DNA of 59,124 bases from Paludibacteraceae bacterium (GTDB taxonomy: Bacteria > Bacteroidota > Bacteroidia > Bacteroidales > Paludibacteraceae), in the NCBI GenBank assembly GCA_024401495.1, contig JAKSKW010000011.1:1-59124 (forward strand), read 5' to 3'. Below the pieces are notes generated by a model, which did not search any database, was not told the origin of the DNA, and saw only the letters and a program-made list of their open reading frames with translations. A program made the position numbers and the translations under genes. This document shows positions 16,496 through 25,420 of the stretch, piece by piece; within the stretch, counting starts at the first letter, position 1; every line of letters starts with the position of its first letter.

Positions 16496-19400
16496 ATGAA
16501 AAAAGAACTTATTATGATGGCTATGGCTCTGTCGATAGGCAGTGTCAGCGCTCAAAAAACTAAAACTTATACTACTGCTGAACGTCTGTACTTTGAAGGA
16601 AAGGAAATGTACGACCTCAAGCAGTATAATACCGCTTTCCGCTATCTCGACGAGTATCTCCAGGATAAAGACGTCGACAGAGAGGAATATTATGCAGAAG
16701 CTGAATATCTTCTTGCCTGCTGTGCCTATGAAATGGACAGAAAGGATACAAGAGGACGTTTGGAAAGATTCATCACTAATAATCCACACTCATCGCATAT
16801 AAGCAGAATCCAATTTTTGCAGGGTTCGATATGCTTCCAAAAGGGCAAATACAAAGAGGCTTTGGAAAACTATTTTTCCAAGGTTGACCCACGCAAACTA
16901 AGCAGCAAAGAAAAAGCTGACTTCTTTTTCCGTCAGGGCTATTGCAATCTCCAACTTCAAGATTACGACAAGGCACACACGTCGTTCTCCACTCTTTGTA
17001 ATCTCAACGACGATAACTACCAAAAATCAGGCAAATATTACCTTGCCTACATCGACTACGTAAAGAAAAACTACGATGCCGCTCTGCCTACTTTCATTGA
17101 ATTGCAGAACGACAGCGAATATGAATCGATAGTGCCATATTACATTGCTCAGATTTACTATCACAAGAATATGGACGAGAAAGTGTTCGAATACGGACAC
17201 TATATCATAAATAAATATCCGAATAATAAGAGCAATTCTGAGATCTATCGTATCATCGGCGAATGTTACTTCAAGAAAAACGACTATAAGCAGACTATCA
17301 AGTATCTATCCGAATATGCAAAGACGACGGATCAGATCATGCGTAACAATATATACATGCTAGGTACTTCTTATTGCAAGACTCAGGATTGGAACAACGC
17401 CATTGAAAATCTGCAGAAAGTGACTACTGAGAATGATGAGTTGAGCCAAAATGCTTATCTTAACCTCGGAAATTCATACTTGAAGGTTGGCGACAAGACT
17501 AACGCAAGAATGTGTTTCTCTCAGGCTTCCAAAATGGAGTTTGACAAGGAGGTGCAGGAAGAGGCAATGTTCAACTACGCTCTTGTGATCTACGACCAGA
17601 GTTACTCTCCATTCGATGAGTCGGTTACAACATTTGAGACTTTCTTGGAGAAATTTCCTAAGTCGAACTATAAAAACCGTATATACGACTTCCTTCTCAA
17701 CGTCTATATGACGACGAAGAATTACGAGGCTGCTTACGCGTCGATCCAAAAAATCAACACAAACAATCCAAGCATCCTTGAGGCTCGTCAAAGAATTCTA
17801 TATTGTCTTGGTATTCAAAGTTTTACTGACGGAGATTACGAAAAAGCTAAGGATTATCTTACAAAATCACTTGTAGATAAACAGTATAACTACAACACTG
17901 AATCACTTTCATATTTCTGGCGTGGAGAAGCTAACTTCCGCTTGAACAAACCTACTGAGGCCCAGCAGGATTATCTTTCGTTTATCAATACGACGGGAGC
18001 ACGTCATAGCGACGTCTACAATCTTGCTCATTACAACCTCGGCTATTGCTACTTCAACAATAAGAGCTACACTTCAGCGTTGACGTGGTTCAGAAAGTTC
18101 ACCAACCTTGAAGACACAAACAAGACTCTTATCGCTGACGCCAACAACCGTATCGGTGACTGCTACTTCATCAACCACGATTTTGAAAACGCAGAGAAGA
18201 GCTACTCGAAAGTATATGCTTTGAAGGGATCCGGAGCCGACTACGCTTGTTTCCAGCAAGGTTTTGTGCAGGGACTTCAGAAGAATTACAACGGAAAAAT
18301 CGCCACTTTGAACCGTTTGATCGCGAAATTTCCTAATTCTGAATATATCGCCGACGCCTACTACGAAATCGGTCGTTCATACGTGATGTTGAATGACTAT
18401 AAGTCGGCAATCTCAACTTACGAAAAACTATCGAAATCGTATTTCCACAGTCCATTGAGCCGCAAAGGTAAACTTCAGACTGCGATGCTTTACGATAAAA
18501 TGGGCAATTTCGACGAGAGTACAAAGATCTACAAGAGTATTGTGGATATGTTCCCGTCTAGCGAAGAGGCAAAAACATCTCTTGAAGGTTTGAAACGTAT
18601 CTATTTCGACCAGAATAACGTGTCTGGATATGCAGAGTACGTGGAAAGTCTCGGTGGAATCGCCAAATTCGAGATTTCAGAGCAAGATTCACTTACATAT
18701 TTAGCTGCTGAGAAATTGTATCTTCAGGAGAAATACCAAGAGGCAATCAACAGTTTCAACAAGTATCTTGACAAATTCCCTAACAGCATCTTCAACGAGA
18801 GCGCGCATTTCAACCTTGGTAACAGCTACTATAATATCAAGGAGTACGATCTTGCGAAGAAAGAATTGTCGCTAACAGCTCAGCAACTTGGATCTGTCCA
18901 CGCTGAACAGTCGTTGCTTACTCTTGCAGATATTGAGTACAAGAAGGAGAATTACGAGGCAGTTGTGGAACACCTTGAGAAAATGGTAGAGATTTCACAA
19001 AACGTAGAGAATAAAGAGAAGGCCAAACTGCAGATTATGCGCAGTTATAACAAACTCGGTAAGGTTGACGAGACAATCGCAGCTTGTGACAATGTGATCA
19101 AGGGAGACAAACTTGATCCAAACCTATATCGTGAGGCTCTTTACACTCGTGCAAAATGCTACGAGCAGAAAGGAGAAACAAACTACGCCGTCGCCGATTA
19201 CAAGACACTTTCTTCCAACTGTATAGACGAGTATGGTGCAGAAGCAAAATACAAGACTGCAGAATACGCTTTCCACGATGGTAACAAGGATGCGGCAGAG
19301 AAGATAATTTTTGAATTCATCGAGCAAAACACTCCTCACCAGTATTGGTTGGCTAAGAGTTTCGTGCTTCTATCAGATATTTATGTATCTATGGATCGTG

Positions 19401-19528
19401 AGTTTGAAGCTAAACAGTATCTACTAAGTGTAAGAGAAAACTATAAGGGTAAAGATGATATTGCTCTTGAGATCAAATCACGTCTTGACGACATTGAGGC
19501 AAGAGAAAAAAATAAAATTAAGGAGTAA
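16496..19528 (+). CDS. Periplasmic tetratricopeptide-repeat protein
   Basis: A 1010-aa exported protein with signal peptide MKKELIMMAMALSIGSVSAQ. Almost the whole length is built of TPR units, with motifs such as AEYLLACCAYEMDR, AHFNLGNSYYNIKEYDLA and AEKSYSKVYALKG. Several units have the wider spacing of outer-membrane-assembly (BamD/YbgF-like) TPRs, with conserved P-N/S-S turns (KFPNSEYIADAYYEIG). TPR proteins act as protein-interaction scaffolds. It is followed after 11 bp by an outer-membrane barrel gene, so the pair may form one envelope complex. Confidence 0.85.
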   Translation: MKKELIMMAMALSIGSVSAQKTKTYTTAERLYFEGKEMYDLKQYNTAFRYLDEYLQDKDVDREEYYAEAEYLLACCAYEMDRKDTRGRLERFITNNPHSSHISRIQFLQGSICFQKGKYKEALENYFSKVDPRKLSSKEKADFFFRQGYCNLQLQDYDKAHTSFSTLCNLNDDNYQKSGKYYLAYIDYVKKNYDAALPTFIELQNDSEYESIVPYYIAQIYYHKNMDEKVFEYGHYIINKYPNNKSNSEIYRIIGECYFKKNDYKQTIKYLSEYAKTTDQIMRNNIYMLGTSYCKTQDWNNAIENLQKVTTENDELSQNAYLNLGNSYLKVGDKTNARMCFSQASKMEFDKEVQEEAMFNYALVIYDQSYSPFDESVTTFETFLEKFPKSNYKNRIYDFLLNVYMTTKNYEAAYASIQKINTNNPSILEARQRILYCLGIQSFTDGDYEKAKDYLTKSLVDKQYNYNTESLSYFWRGEANFRLNKPTEAQQDYLSFINTTGARHSDVYNLAHYNLGYCYFNNKSYTSALTWFRKFTNLEDTNKTLIADANNRIGDCYFINHDFENAEKSYSKVYALKGSGADYACFQQGFVQGLQKNYNGKIATLNRLIAKFPNSEYIADAYYEIGRSYVMLNDYKSAISTYEKLSKSYFHSPLSRKGKLQTAMLYDKMGNFDESTKIYKSIVDMFPSSEEAKTSLEGLKRIYFDQNNVSGYAEYVESLGGIAKFEISEQDSLTYLAAEKLYLQEKYQEAINSFNKYLDKFPNSIFNESAHFNLGNSYYNIKEYDLAKKELSLTAQQLGSVHAEQSLLTLADIEYKKENYEAVVEHLEKMVEISQNVENKEKAKLQIMRSYNKLGKVDETIAACDNVIKGDKLDPNLYREALYTRAKCYEQKGETNYAVADYKTLSSNCIDEYGAEAKYKTAEYAFHDGNKDAAEKIIFEFIEQNTPHQYWLAKSFVLLSDIYVSMDREFEAKQYLLSVRENYKGKDDIALEIKSRLDDIEAREKNKIKE

Positions 19529-19539
19529 AGGGAATCACA

Positions 19540-21324
19540 ATGAAAAGAATAGTTTTTAACATAGCTCTACTTTCAGCAGTTTCAACAGTCACCGCACAAA
19601 CTGAAGCAGACTCTACCAATACTGCGTCTGCCACCGATACTACTATCAAGCGTAATATCGAAGTGGTGAGAGATTATACTCCCGTCATCAAAGAAGCTGG
19701 TAAGATTAATACAATGCCAGAACTTAAAGATGTGAATACCAAAAAGATAGATATTGATTATAAGGTTTGGACTTCTACTTACAAACCAAAAACTGATATC
19801 ATCCCTTCTCTTGATTATGCCCTTGCGTCGCAAGAAGAGAACAAATATAGCCGCGAAGGTTTTTTGAGATTGGGAGCCGGTAACTATAAATCCTTTATTG
19901 GTGAGCTTTATACTCCGATTTATCGTAGCGAAGTGTCGCTTTTCGACTTTTATCTTAAACATAACTCATCATTCGGAGATATTACTCTTCCAAAAGACAA
20001 TTTTGAAGGCCTTTCTAACGATGTTTTAAGCAAAGGACTCTACAATGATAATAAAGCCCGCATTTCTTTTCTTAGAAGCTTAAGAATACGCGAAATCAGC
20101 GCATTTGGAGAGTTTGGCTACAATCGATTCAATTATTATGGTCTAAACAGCGATATTATTAAGTATGCTGAGGAAAATAAAGATGTGGAAGAGCTTAAAT
20201 ATGAGAGTGACGATCAGAAAAACTCCCATTTGACCGCAGCTTTAAATTTCCGTTTTCGCTCGAAAGATTATATCGAAGCATGGAAATATGATATGCAGAC
20301 CAACTGGCGTTTCTTCAAGACATATTACGACGTCACTGAAAACTCACTCTTTACAGACATTGCCGCTTCATATAGAATGCAAGAGTCGATTCTATCGTTG
20401 AAATTTCAAATGCATAACGTATTTATATCTACACCAGAAGACGGTGATATAGATTTTGAAAAGGCAGAAAACTTCAACAACTACACAGTGTTGAAATTGA
20501 ATCCATACTACAGTTTCATATCTGAAGTTGGTAAATTGAATCTTGGTTTCAAAGCTTCATTTAGTATTGGTCAGGGAAAAGCAGCAGCCTTTTCACCGGA
20601 TATTACAGGACAAGTTCGCGTGATCGAAAATATTTGGTATGTCTACGCGGGTGTTACAGGAGATTACAAAGTGAATACTCTACGCTCACTTGCCAACGAA
20701 AATATCTACATCACTCCAAACGCACGTCCGGAAGATACTTATATTCCACTTGACATCTATTTGGGAACAAAACTCAACATCGGAAAGAGTGTGAATACAG
20801 ATATTCACGTCGGTTACAAGATTGTCAACAATCCATATTTCTACGTCAATAAAACAGATTCGACTGGCATGAAGAACTCGTTTGATGTAGCATACGACAA
20901 AAACGCCGGTCAATTCAACTGTGGAGCAGCAGTAAACTACAATTTCCGCGAGAAAGTTGATTTTTCATTCAAGATTGGATACAACAAATGGTCGCTTGAA
21001 AAGCAAGCTGAAGCATGGATGTTGCCATCCGCACAAATTGGAGTTGGTGTAAGCTACGTACCAACAGATTTTCTACGTTTCAGTGTAAACTACGATCTTG
21101 AGTCAGGTAGAAAGGCATTTATGGGTAAGGATAAAGACAAAAATCCAATCATCGCTGATCTTAAAAACGTCAACGACATCAGTCTTGGTGCAAACTATAA
21201 ATTGATGAGTTTTCTCGATGTCTTCGCCCGTTTCAACAATATTTTGAACCAAAGAAGCGAAGTTTGGTATGGTTATCCATCACAAGGATTCAACTTCTTA
21301 CTTGGTTTGACTTTGACATTTTAA
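19540..21324 (+). CDS. Outer-membrane beta-barrel protein (TonB-receptor-like)
   Basis: A 594-aa protein with a signal peptide (residues 1-20). A plug-like or periplasmic N-terminal stretch has IEVVRDYTPVIKEAGKIN. Then come alternating amphipathic strands with aromatic girdles and a terminal strand FNFLLGLTLTF ending in Phe, the usual signal for barrel insertion. It is shorter than a full SusC-type TonB-dependent receptor and no carboxypeptidase-like domain is present. It is translated directly after the TPR gene. Transport substrate unknown. Confidence 0.75.
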   Translation: MKRIVFNIALLSAVSTVTAQTEADSTNTASATDTTIKRNIEVVRDYTPVIKEAGKINTMPELKDVNTKKIDIDYKVWTSTYKPKTDIIPSLDYALASQEENKYSREGFLRLGAGNYKSFIGELYTPIYRSEVSLFDFYLKHNSSFGDITLPKDNFEGLSNDVLSKGLYNDNKARISFLRSLRIREISAFGEFGYNRFNYYGLNSDIIKYAEENKDVEELKYESDDQKNSHLTAALNFRFRSKDYIEAWKYDMQTNWRFFKTYYDVTENSLFTDIAASYRMQESILSLKFQMHNVFISTPEDGDIDFEKAENFNNYTVLKLNPYYSFISEVGKLNLGFKASFSIGQGKAAAFSPDITGQVRVIENIWYVYAGVTGDYKVNTLRSLANENIYITPNARPEDTYIPLDIYLGTKLNIGKSVNTDIHVGYKIVNNPYFYVNKTDSTGMKNSFDVAYDKNAGQFNCGAAVNYNFREKVDFSFKIGYNKWSLEKQAEAWMLPSAQIGVGVSYVPTDFLRFSVNYDLESGRKAFMGKDKDKNPIIADLKNVNDISLGANYKLMSFLDVFARFNNILNQRSEVWYGYPSQGFNFLLGLTLTF

Positions 21325-21362
21325 TTAAACATCATATCTAAAACTCTCTTAATTTTTAAGAA

Positions 21363-22115
21363 ATGGCAATAATAGCGACACTGATGACAGCAATACTCAT
21401 CCTTGTTGTAGGATTGCAATACAAGGAAAAGAGGAGAGTAAAAAAAGAGAATGATGAAATCAAACGCAAAGAGCAGCGTAGGGAGCAGATAATGAAAACG
21501 GTGGCTGGACTCAGTGCAATTATGATGAAAGCCAACACTGTGAGAACAAAATCACAGATTGAAATCGTTAAAAATTATCTGGATCGCAAGATGAACCCTA
21601 AATATGCCAAACAGACGATTGAGTATTTGAAAACGTACCTCTACAACGACAAAATGTCGGTGAATATGCTTTGTTTGAATGCAAACCGTACATTCAAATA
21701 CAGCAATAGAGTGCAACTTCTGAATATGCTGATGTGTATCAGCACCTGCGGAAAAGGTATTTGTAAAAGTGAGCGAGAACTGATTGAAAAAATCATGCAA
21801 CACATGAAGATCAGTCAAGCCGACAGAGATAATTTATGGACTATCTATAGAGGTTATATTGTCGACGACGAAGAAAATTTGGAGGAATCGTTGAATTCAA
21901 AAACAAAAGAGGCCTTCAAAGTAATGGAATTAGACTATAACTGTTCTCTGAAAGAGTTGAAACGACAGTGGAGAAAATTGTCGATGAAATATCACCCTGA
22001 CAAATACGAATTAGCCGATGAAAACAGTAAAAAAGAGGCTACTCGTAAGATGCAGAAATTAGTGGAGGCCTACAATTACCTACTCGACAACTACTACGAA
22101 AGTTTAGATATTTAA
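21363..22115 (+). CDS. Membrane-anchored TerB/DnaJ-domain protein (DjlA-like)
   Basis: A 250-aa protein. An N-terminal hydrophobic segment (IIATLMTAILILVVGLQY) is followed by a charged coiled stretch. Residues ~45-170 are a TerB-like helical domain. The last ~70 residues are a J domain with the HPD motif in SMKYHPDKYE that stimulates Hsp70 ATPase. This order is that of DjlA, a membrane J-protein. It lies 38 bp after the barrel gene and 3 bp before uvrC, so probably in the same transcript. Confidence 0.8.
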   Translation: MAIIATLMTAILILVVGLQYKEKRRVKKENDEIKRKEQRREQIMKTVAGLSAIMMKANTVRTKSQIEIVKNYLDRKMNPKYAKQTIEYLKTYLYNDKMSVNMLCLNANRTFKYSNRVQLLNMLMCISTCGKGICKSERELIEKIMQHMKISQADRDNLWTIYRGYIVDDEENLEESLNSKTKEAFKVMELDYNCSLKELKRQWRKLSMKYHPDKYELADENSKKEATRKMQKLVEAYNYLLDNYYESLDI

Positions 22116-22118
22116 GCG

Positions 22119-23930
22119 ATGGAAAAGGAGATTTCACAGTTAAAACAGATAGTTCTTTCACTTCCCGACAGTCCTGGAATCTATCAATATGTCAACAAGG
22201 ATAATGAAATCATCTACGTCGGCAAAGCTGTGAACCTTAAGAGACGAGTTTCATCCTATTTCAACAAATATCAGACATCGAATAAAGTTCGTGCTCTTGT
22301 CAAGCAGATTGTAGATATCAAATATATCGTTGTGCCGAGTGAACAGGACGCTCTTCTTCTTGAAAACAGTCTGATAAAAAAGCATCAGCCCAGATACAAC
22401 ATTCTCTTAAAGGACGATAAGACATATCCGTGGATCTGCATCAAAAACGAGCCATTTCCTCGAGTTTTTTATACTCGACGTCTCGTTCACGACGGTTCTC
22501 TCTACTTTGGTCCGTACACCTACCTTCCAGCAATGAAGACGGTGCTCGACCTCATTCACAACATCTATGGAATCCGCACCTGCAATAATAAACTCAGTGA
22601 TGATGCCATAAAGAGTGGTAAATTCAAAGTTTGTTTAGACTATCACATCAAAAAATGCAAAGGATGTTGTGAAGGTTACCAAACCGAGGAAGAATACAGG
22701 GAGAATATCAAGGAAATCAAACTCATTTTGAAAGGTGAATTGAGTGCACTTGAAAGTTATATTCTCGGTGAAATGGGCAAAGCAGCCGAAGAAATGAGGT
22801 TTGAAGATGCTCAGAAGATGAAGGAGAAAATGTATCTTTTATCACAGTACAAAAGTAAAAACACCATTGTAAGTCCAATTTTGACCAATATCGACGTCTT
22901 CTCAATTGAGATTGACGATAACAACGCCTACATCAACTTTTTGAAAGTGATGGAAGGAACAATATCACAAGCCTACACATTTGAGTATAAAATTCAAACA
23001 GAAGAGGAAGAGAGTGAGATTTTGGCATCGGCAATCATCGAAATGCGACAGAAATTTCAAAGTTTGTCAAGAGAAATCATCGTACCCTACCCTATTTCTT
23101 TTGAACTTGAGAATGTAACAGTCACCGTTCCGCAGCGAGGAGATAAGAAAAAACTACTCGATTTATCCATCAAAAACGTCAAACAATATCGATTTGACCG
23201 AGTAAAGCAGACAGAAAAATTCAATCCTGAGCAGAGAACAATGAAACTTTTGACTGAACTTCAGAAGATGCTTGGACTAAAAGAGGTGCCACATCAGATT
23301 GAATGTTTCGATAATTCTAACATTTCAGGAACAGATGCAGTGGCTGGATGTGTGGTTTACAAAGATGCAAAACCGTCAAAGAAGGACTATCGAACATACA
23401 ATATCAAAACTGTGGAAGGACCAGACGACTACGGATCAATGCAAGAAGTGGTGCGTCGACGCTACAGCAGATTGGTGAACGAAGGAGAGAAACTACCGAA
23501 TCTAATCATCGTCGACGGTGGTGTCGGACAAATGGAATGTGTGAGAGAGGTTGTCGAAGATGAGTTGAAACTATACATACCCATCGCAGGTTTAGCAAAA
23601 GACGACAAACACCAGACCAAAGAATTGTTGTTTGGTTTTCCTCCACTTCATGTGGAGATACAACCAAATCACTCCTTATTTAGATTTTTGGCGAGCATTC
23701 AAGATGAAGTACATAGATTCGCCATCAGTTTTCATCGCAACAAACGAAGTAAAACTCAGATTCATTCTGTGCTTGATGATATCACAGGAGTCGGAGAAAA
23801 GACAAAAGAAACGCTAATCAAAACATTCAAAAGCGTCAAACGAATCAAAGAACAGACGGAAGATCAACTCGCTGAAGCAGTTGGCAAAGCAAAAGCAAAG
23901 ATTATTTACGACGCTTTGCATCAAGATTAA
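22119..23930 (+). CDS. uvrC: Excinuclease ABC subunit C
   Basis: A 603-aa protein that makes both incisions in nucleotide-excision repair. The GIY-YIG nuclease is at residues ~19-95 (GIYQYVNKDNEIIYVGKAVNLKRRV). A Cys cluster follows (CLDYHIKKCKGCC), then a UVR motif near 205-240. The C-terminal RNase-H-like nuclease has ECFDNSNISGTDAV and IIVDGGVGQ, and there is a helix-hairpin-helix end (DDITGVGEKTKETLIKTF). Full length. It is the last gene of the TPR operon and has a terminator. Confidence 0.97.
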   Translation: MEKEISQLKQIVLSLPDSPGIYQYVNKDNEIIYVGKAVNLKRRVSSYFNKYQTSNKVRALVKQIVDIKYIVVPSEQDALLLENSLIKKHQPRYNILLKDDKTYPWICIKNEPFPRVFYTRRLVHDGSLYFGPYTYLPAMKTVLDLIHNIYGIRTCNNKLSDDAIKSGKFKVCLDYHIKKCKGCCEGYQTEEEYRENIKEIKLILKGELSALESYILGEMGKAAEEMRFEDAQKMKEKMYLLSQYKSKNTIVSPILTNIDVFSIEIDDNNAYINFLKVMEGTISQAYTFEYKIQTEEEESEILASAIIEMRQKFQSLSREIIVPYPISFELENVTVTVPQRGDKKKLLDLSIKNVKQYRFDRVKQTEKFNPEQRTMKLLTELQKMLGLKEVPHQIECFDNSNISGTDAVAGCVVYKDAKPSKKDYRTYNIKTVEGPDDYGSMQEVVRRRYSRLVNEGEKLPNLIIVDGGVGQMECVREVVEDELKLYIPIAGLAKDDKHQTKELLFGFPPLHVEIQPNHSLFRFLASIQDEVHRFAISFHRNKRSKTQIHSVLDDITGVGEKTKETLIKTFKSVKRIKEQTEDQLAEAVGKAKAKIIYDALHQD

Positions 23931-23950
23931 TCATATTCATTGGATAAATA

Positions 23951-23985
23951 AAAAGTGTCAGTCAATATATTGATTGGCACTTTTT
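23951..23985 (+). terminator. Terminator of the uvrC operon
   Basis: AAAAGTGTCAGTCAATATAT and its inverted partner TTGATTGGCACTTTTT form a long stem with a T-run, 20 bp after uvrC. Confidence 0.8.
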
Positions 23986-23990
23986 ATTTA

Positions 23991-24006
23991 TGTTTCACGT
24001 GGAACA
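23991..24006. other. parS-like centromere site 1
   Basis: TGTTTCACGTGGAACA matches the ParB-binding parS consensus (TGTTNCACGTGNAACA). It lies directly after the uvrC terminator. Confidence 0.75.
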
Positions 24007-24047
24007 TTACCCGAATTTTAAAGTTACTGAGAACACGCTGAATACAC

Positions 24048-24063
24048 CGTTCCACGTGGAACG
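24048..24063. other. parS-like centromere site 2
   Basis: CGTTCCACGTGGAACG is a perfect palindrome with the conserved 14-bp GTTCCACGTGGAAC core but altered outer bases. It is 42 bp from site 1. Confidence 0.65.
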
Positions 24064-24064
24064 T

Positions 24065-24097
24065 AAAAAAGGAAACTCAATTAAAATTGAGTCTCCT
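24065..24097 (-). terminator. Terminator of the U32 gene
   Basis: GGAAACTCAATT and AATTGAGTCTCC pair, with a run of six A (T on the minus strand) beyond; it follows the minus-strand gene ending at 24117. Confidence 0.7.
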
Positions 24098-24116
24098 TTA
24101 TAGTTACTGATTGGAT

Positions 24117-25373
24117 TTACTCTTTTGAAATCTTTTTCATTTTATAAACCTTGTCTGAAGGTCTAACTTTTTCTGGAACCTTGATAGTAAATTTTGTTCC
24201 ACGTGGAACAAAATCAACCTCTTTATCATCCACGATAAGTTTATCTGCTATAATTTCGATTACTCCAGTAGTAGGTCCAATAATTAAAAGTTTATCACCT
24301 TTATTAATTCCCGCATTTGTCTCTTGTAAGAATTCAGCAACACCAATATTAGAATAATAACGAATTGTCTTAGCAACGTAAACTTTTCTTTCTGTGGCTT
24401 CAGATCCGTAAACACTACTCCACTCTCCTAATCTCTGACCTAGATAATAACCATTCCAGAATCCACGATTAAAAACTGTCTTCAACTCTTCGTCCCAAAT
24501 TGCGATCTTATCTTCTGAATATGATCCGTCAATGATAGAATTCAAAGCATCATTGTAACATGAAACTACAGTTTTAACATATTCTGCACTTCTTGCACGT
24601 CCCTCAATTTTAAAAACTCTAACTCCAGAATCAACCAACTTGTTCAAGAAATGAATCGTTTTCAAATCTTTTGGTGACATCAAATACTTGTCGTCAACCT
24701 TGATTTCAATATCACGCTCGTCGTCAAACAAGCGATAAGAATGACGGCAAACCTGAAAACATGCACCACGATTGGCTGAACTATTCAACTCGTGTAGACT
24801 CATGTAGCACTTTCCTGAAATTGCCATACACAACGCACCGTGACAGAACATCTCAATTTTTAACTGCTGTCCTTTCGGTCCACATACATTCTGCTCAATA
24901 ATCTGCTTGTGAATGGCTGCTACCTGGTCCATATTCAACTCACGTGCCAATACAACTACATCAGCAAATTGAGCATAGAACTTCAAAGCCTCAATATTCG
25001 AGATATTCAACTGTGTAGACAAGTGAACCTCTACACCGATTGATACAGCATAAAGAATTACTGACATGTCCGACGCAATGATAGCTGAAACACCACTCTC
25101 TTTTGCAGCGTCAACATAAGTACGCATATCAGCAAGATCGGTGTCGTACATAACAGTATTGAGAGTAAGGTAACTCTTCAATCCATTCTCCGTACAGATG
25201 CTTGCTATATTTTTAAGATCATCGACTGTGAAATTATTGGCTGAGTGTGATCGCATATTCAACTTTCCAATACCAAAGTAAACGGAATTGGCACCCGCCT
25301 GAATGGCTGCAGCTAAGCTTTCATAGCTTCCTACCGGAGCCATAATTTCAAAATCTGTTCTTTTCAAATCCAT
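24117..25373 (-). CDS. Peptidase U32 family protein, TrhP/YegQ-like tRNA hydroxylation factor
   Basis: A 418-aa cytosolic protein. The N-terminal TIM-barrel-like part has APVGSYESLAAAIQAGANSVYFG. The U32 signature EMFCHGALCMAISGKCYMS is followed by NRGACFQVCRHSYR, giving the cysteines of an iron-sulfur site, then KIEGRARSAEYV. The size and C-terminal beta domain fit TrhP/YegQ, which takes part in 5-hydroxyuridine formation at tRNA position 34. Peptidase activity is unlikely. It is transcribed divergently from a tRNA dihydrouridine synthase gene. It carries a parS-like site. Confidence 0.85.
   Translation of the reverse strand: MDLKRTDFEIMAPVGSYESLAAAIQAGANSVYFGIGKLNMRSHSANNFTVDDLKNIASICTENGLKSYLTLNTVMYDTDLADMRTYVDAAKESGVSAIIASDMSVILYAVSIGVEVHLSTQLNISNIEALKFYAQFADVVVLARELNMDQVAAIHKQIIEQNVCGPKGQQLKIEMFCHGALCMAISGKCYMSLHELNSSANRGACFQVCRHSYRLFDDERDIEIKVDDKYLMSPKDLKTIHFLNKLVDSGVRVFKIEGRARSAEYVKTVVSCYNDALNSIIDGSYSEDKIAIWDEELKTVFNRGFWNGYYLGQRLGEWSSVYGSEATERKVYVAKTIRYYSNIGVAEFLQETNAGINKGDKLLIIGPTTGVIEIIADKLIVDDKEVDFVPRGTKFTIKVPEKVRPSDKVYKMKKISKE
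24195..24210. other. parS-like centromere site 3 (within a gene)
   Basis: TGTTCCACGTGGAACA, an exact palindrome that extends to 24 bp with its flanks (24191-24214). It lies inside the 3' part of the U32 gene, encoding FVPRGTK. parS sites inside genes near the origin are well known. Confidence 0.8.
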
Positions 25374-25384
25374 AATGCTTTAAT

Positions 25385-25402
25385 TAACTTTGCACAAAGT
25401 TA
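25385..25402. promoter_or_regulatory. Overlapping divergent promoters (two tRNA-modification genes)
   Basis: TAACTTTG at 25385-25392 (plus, toward 25421) and CAAAGTTA at 25395-25402 (TAACTTTG on the minus strand, toward 25373) are exact inverted copies separated by 2 bp. Both fit TAnnTTTG. The two start sites would overlap, so transcription in one direction should hinder the other. Confidence 0.6.
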
Positions 25403-25420
25403 TAACTAAAAGCACAACTG

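Noticed and set aside
16328..16789. 153-aa minus-strand ORF
   Set aside because: Antisense to the start of the TPR gene and crossing its promoter; no recognisable features.
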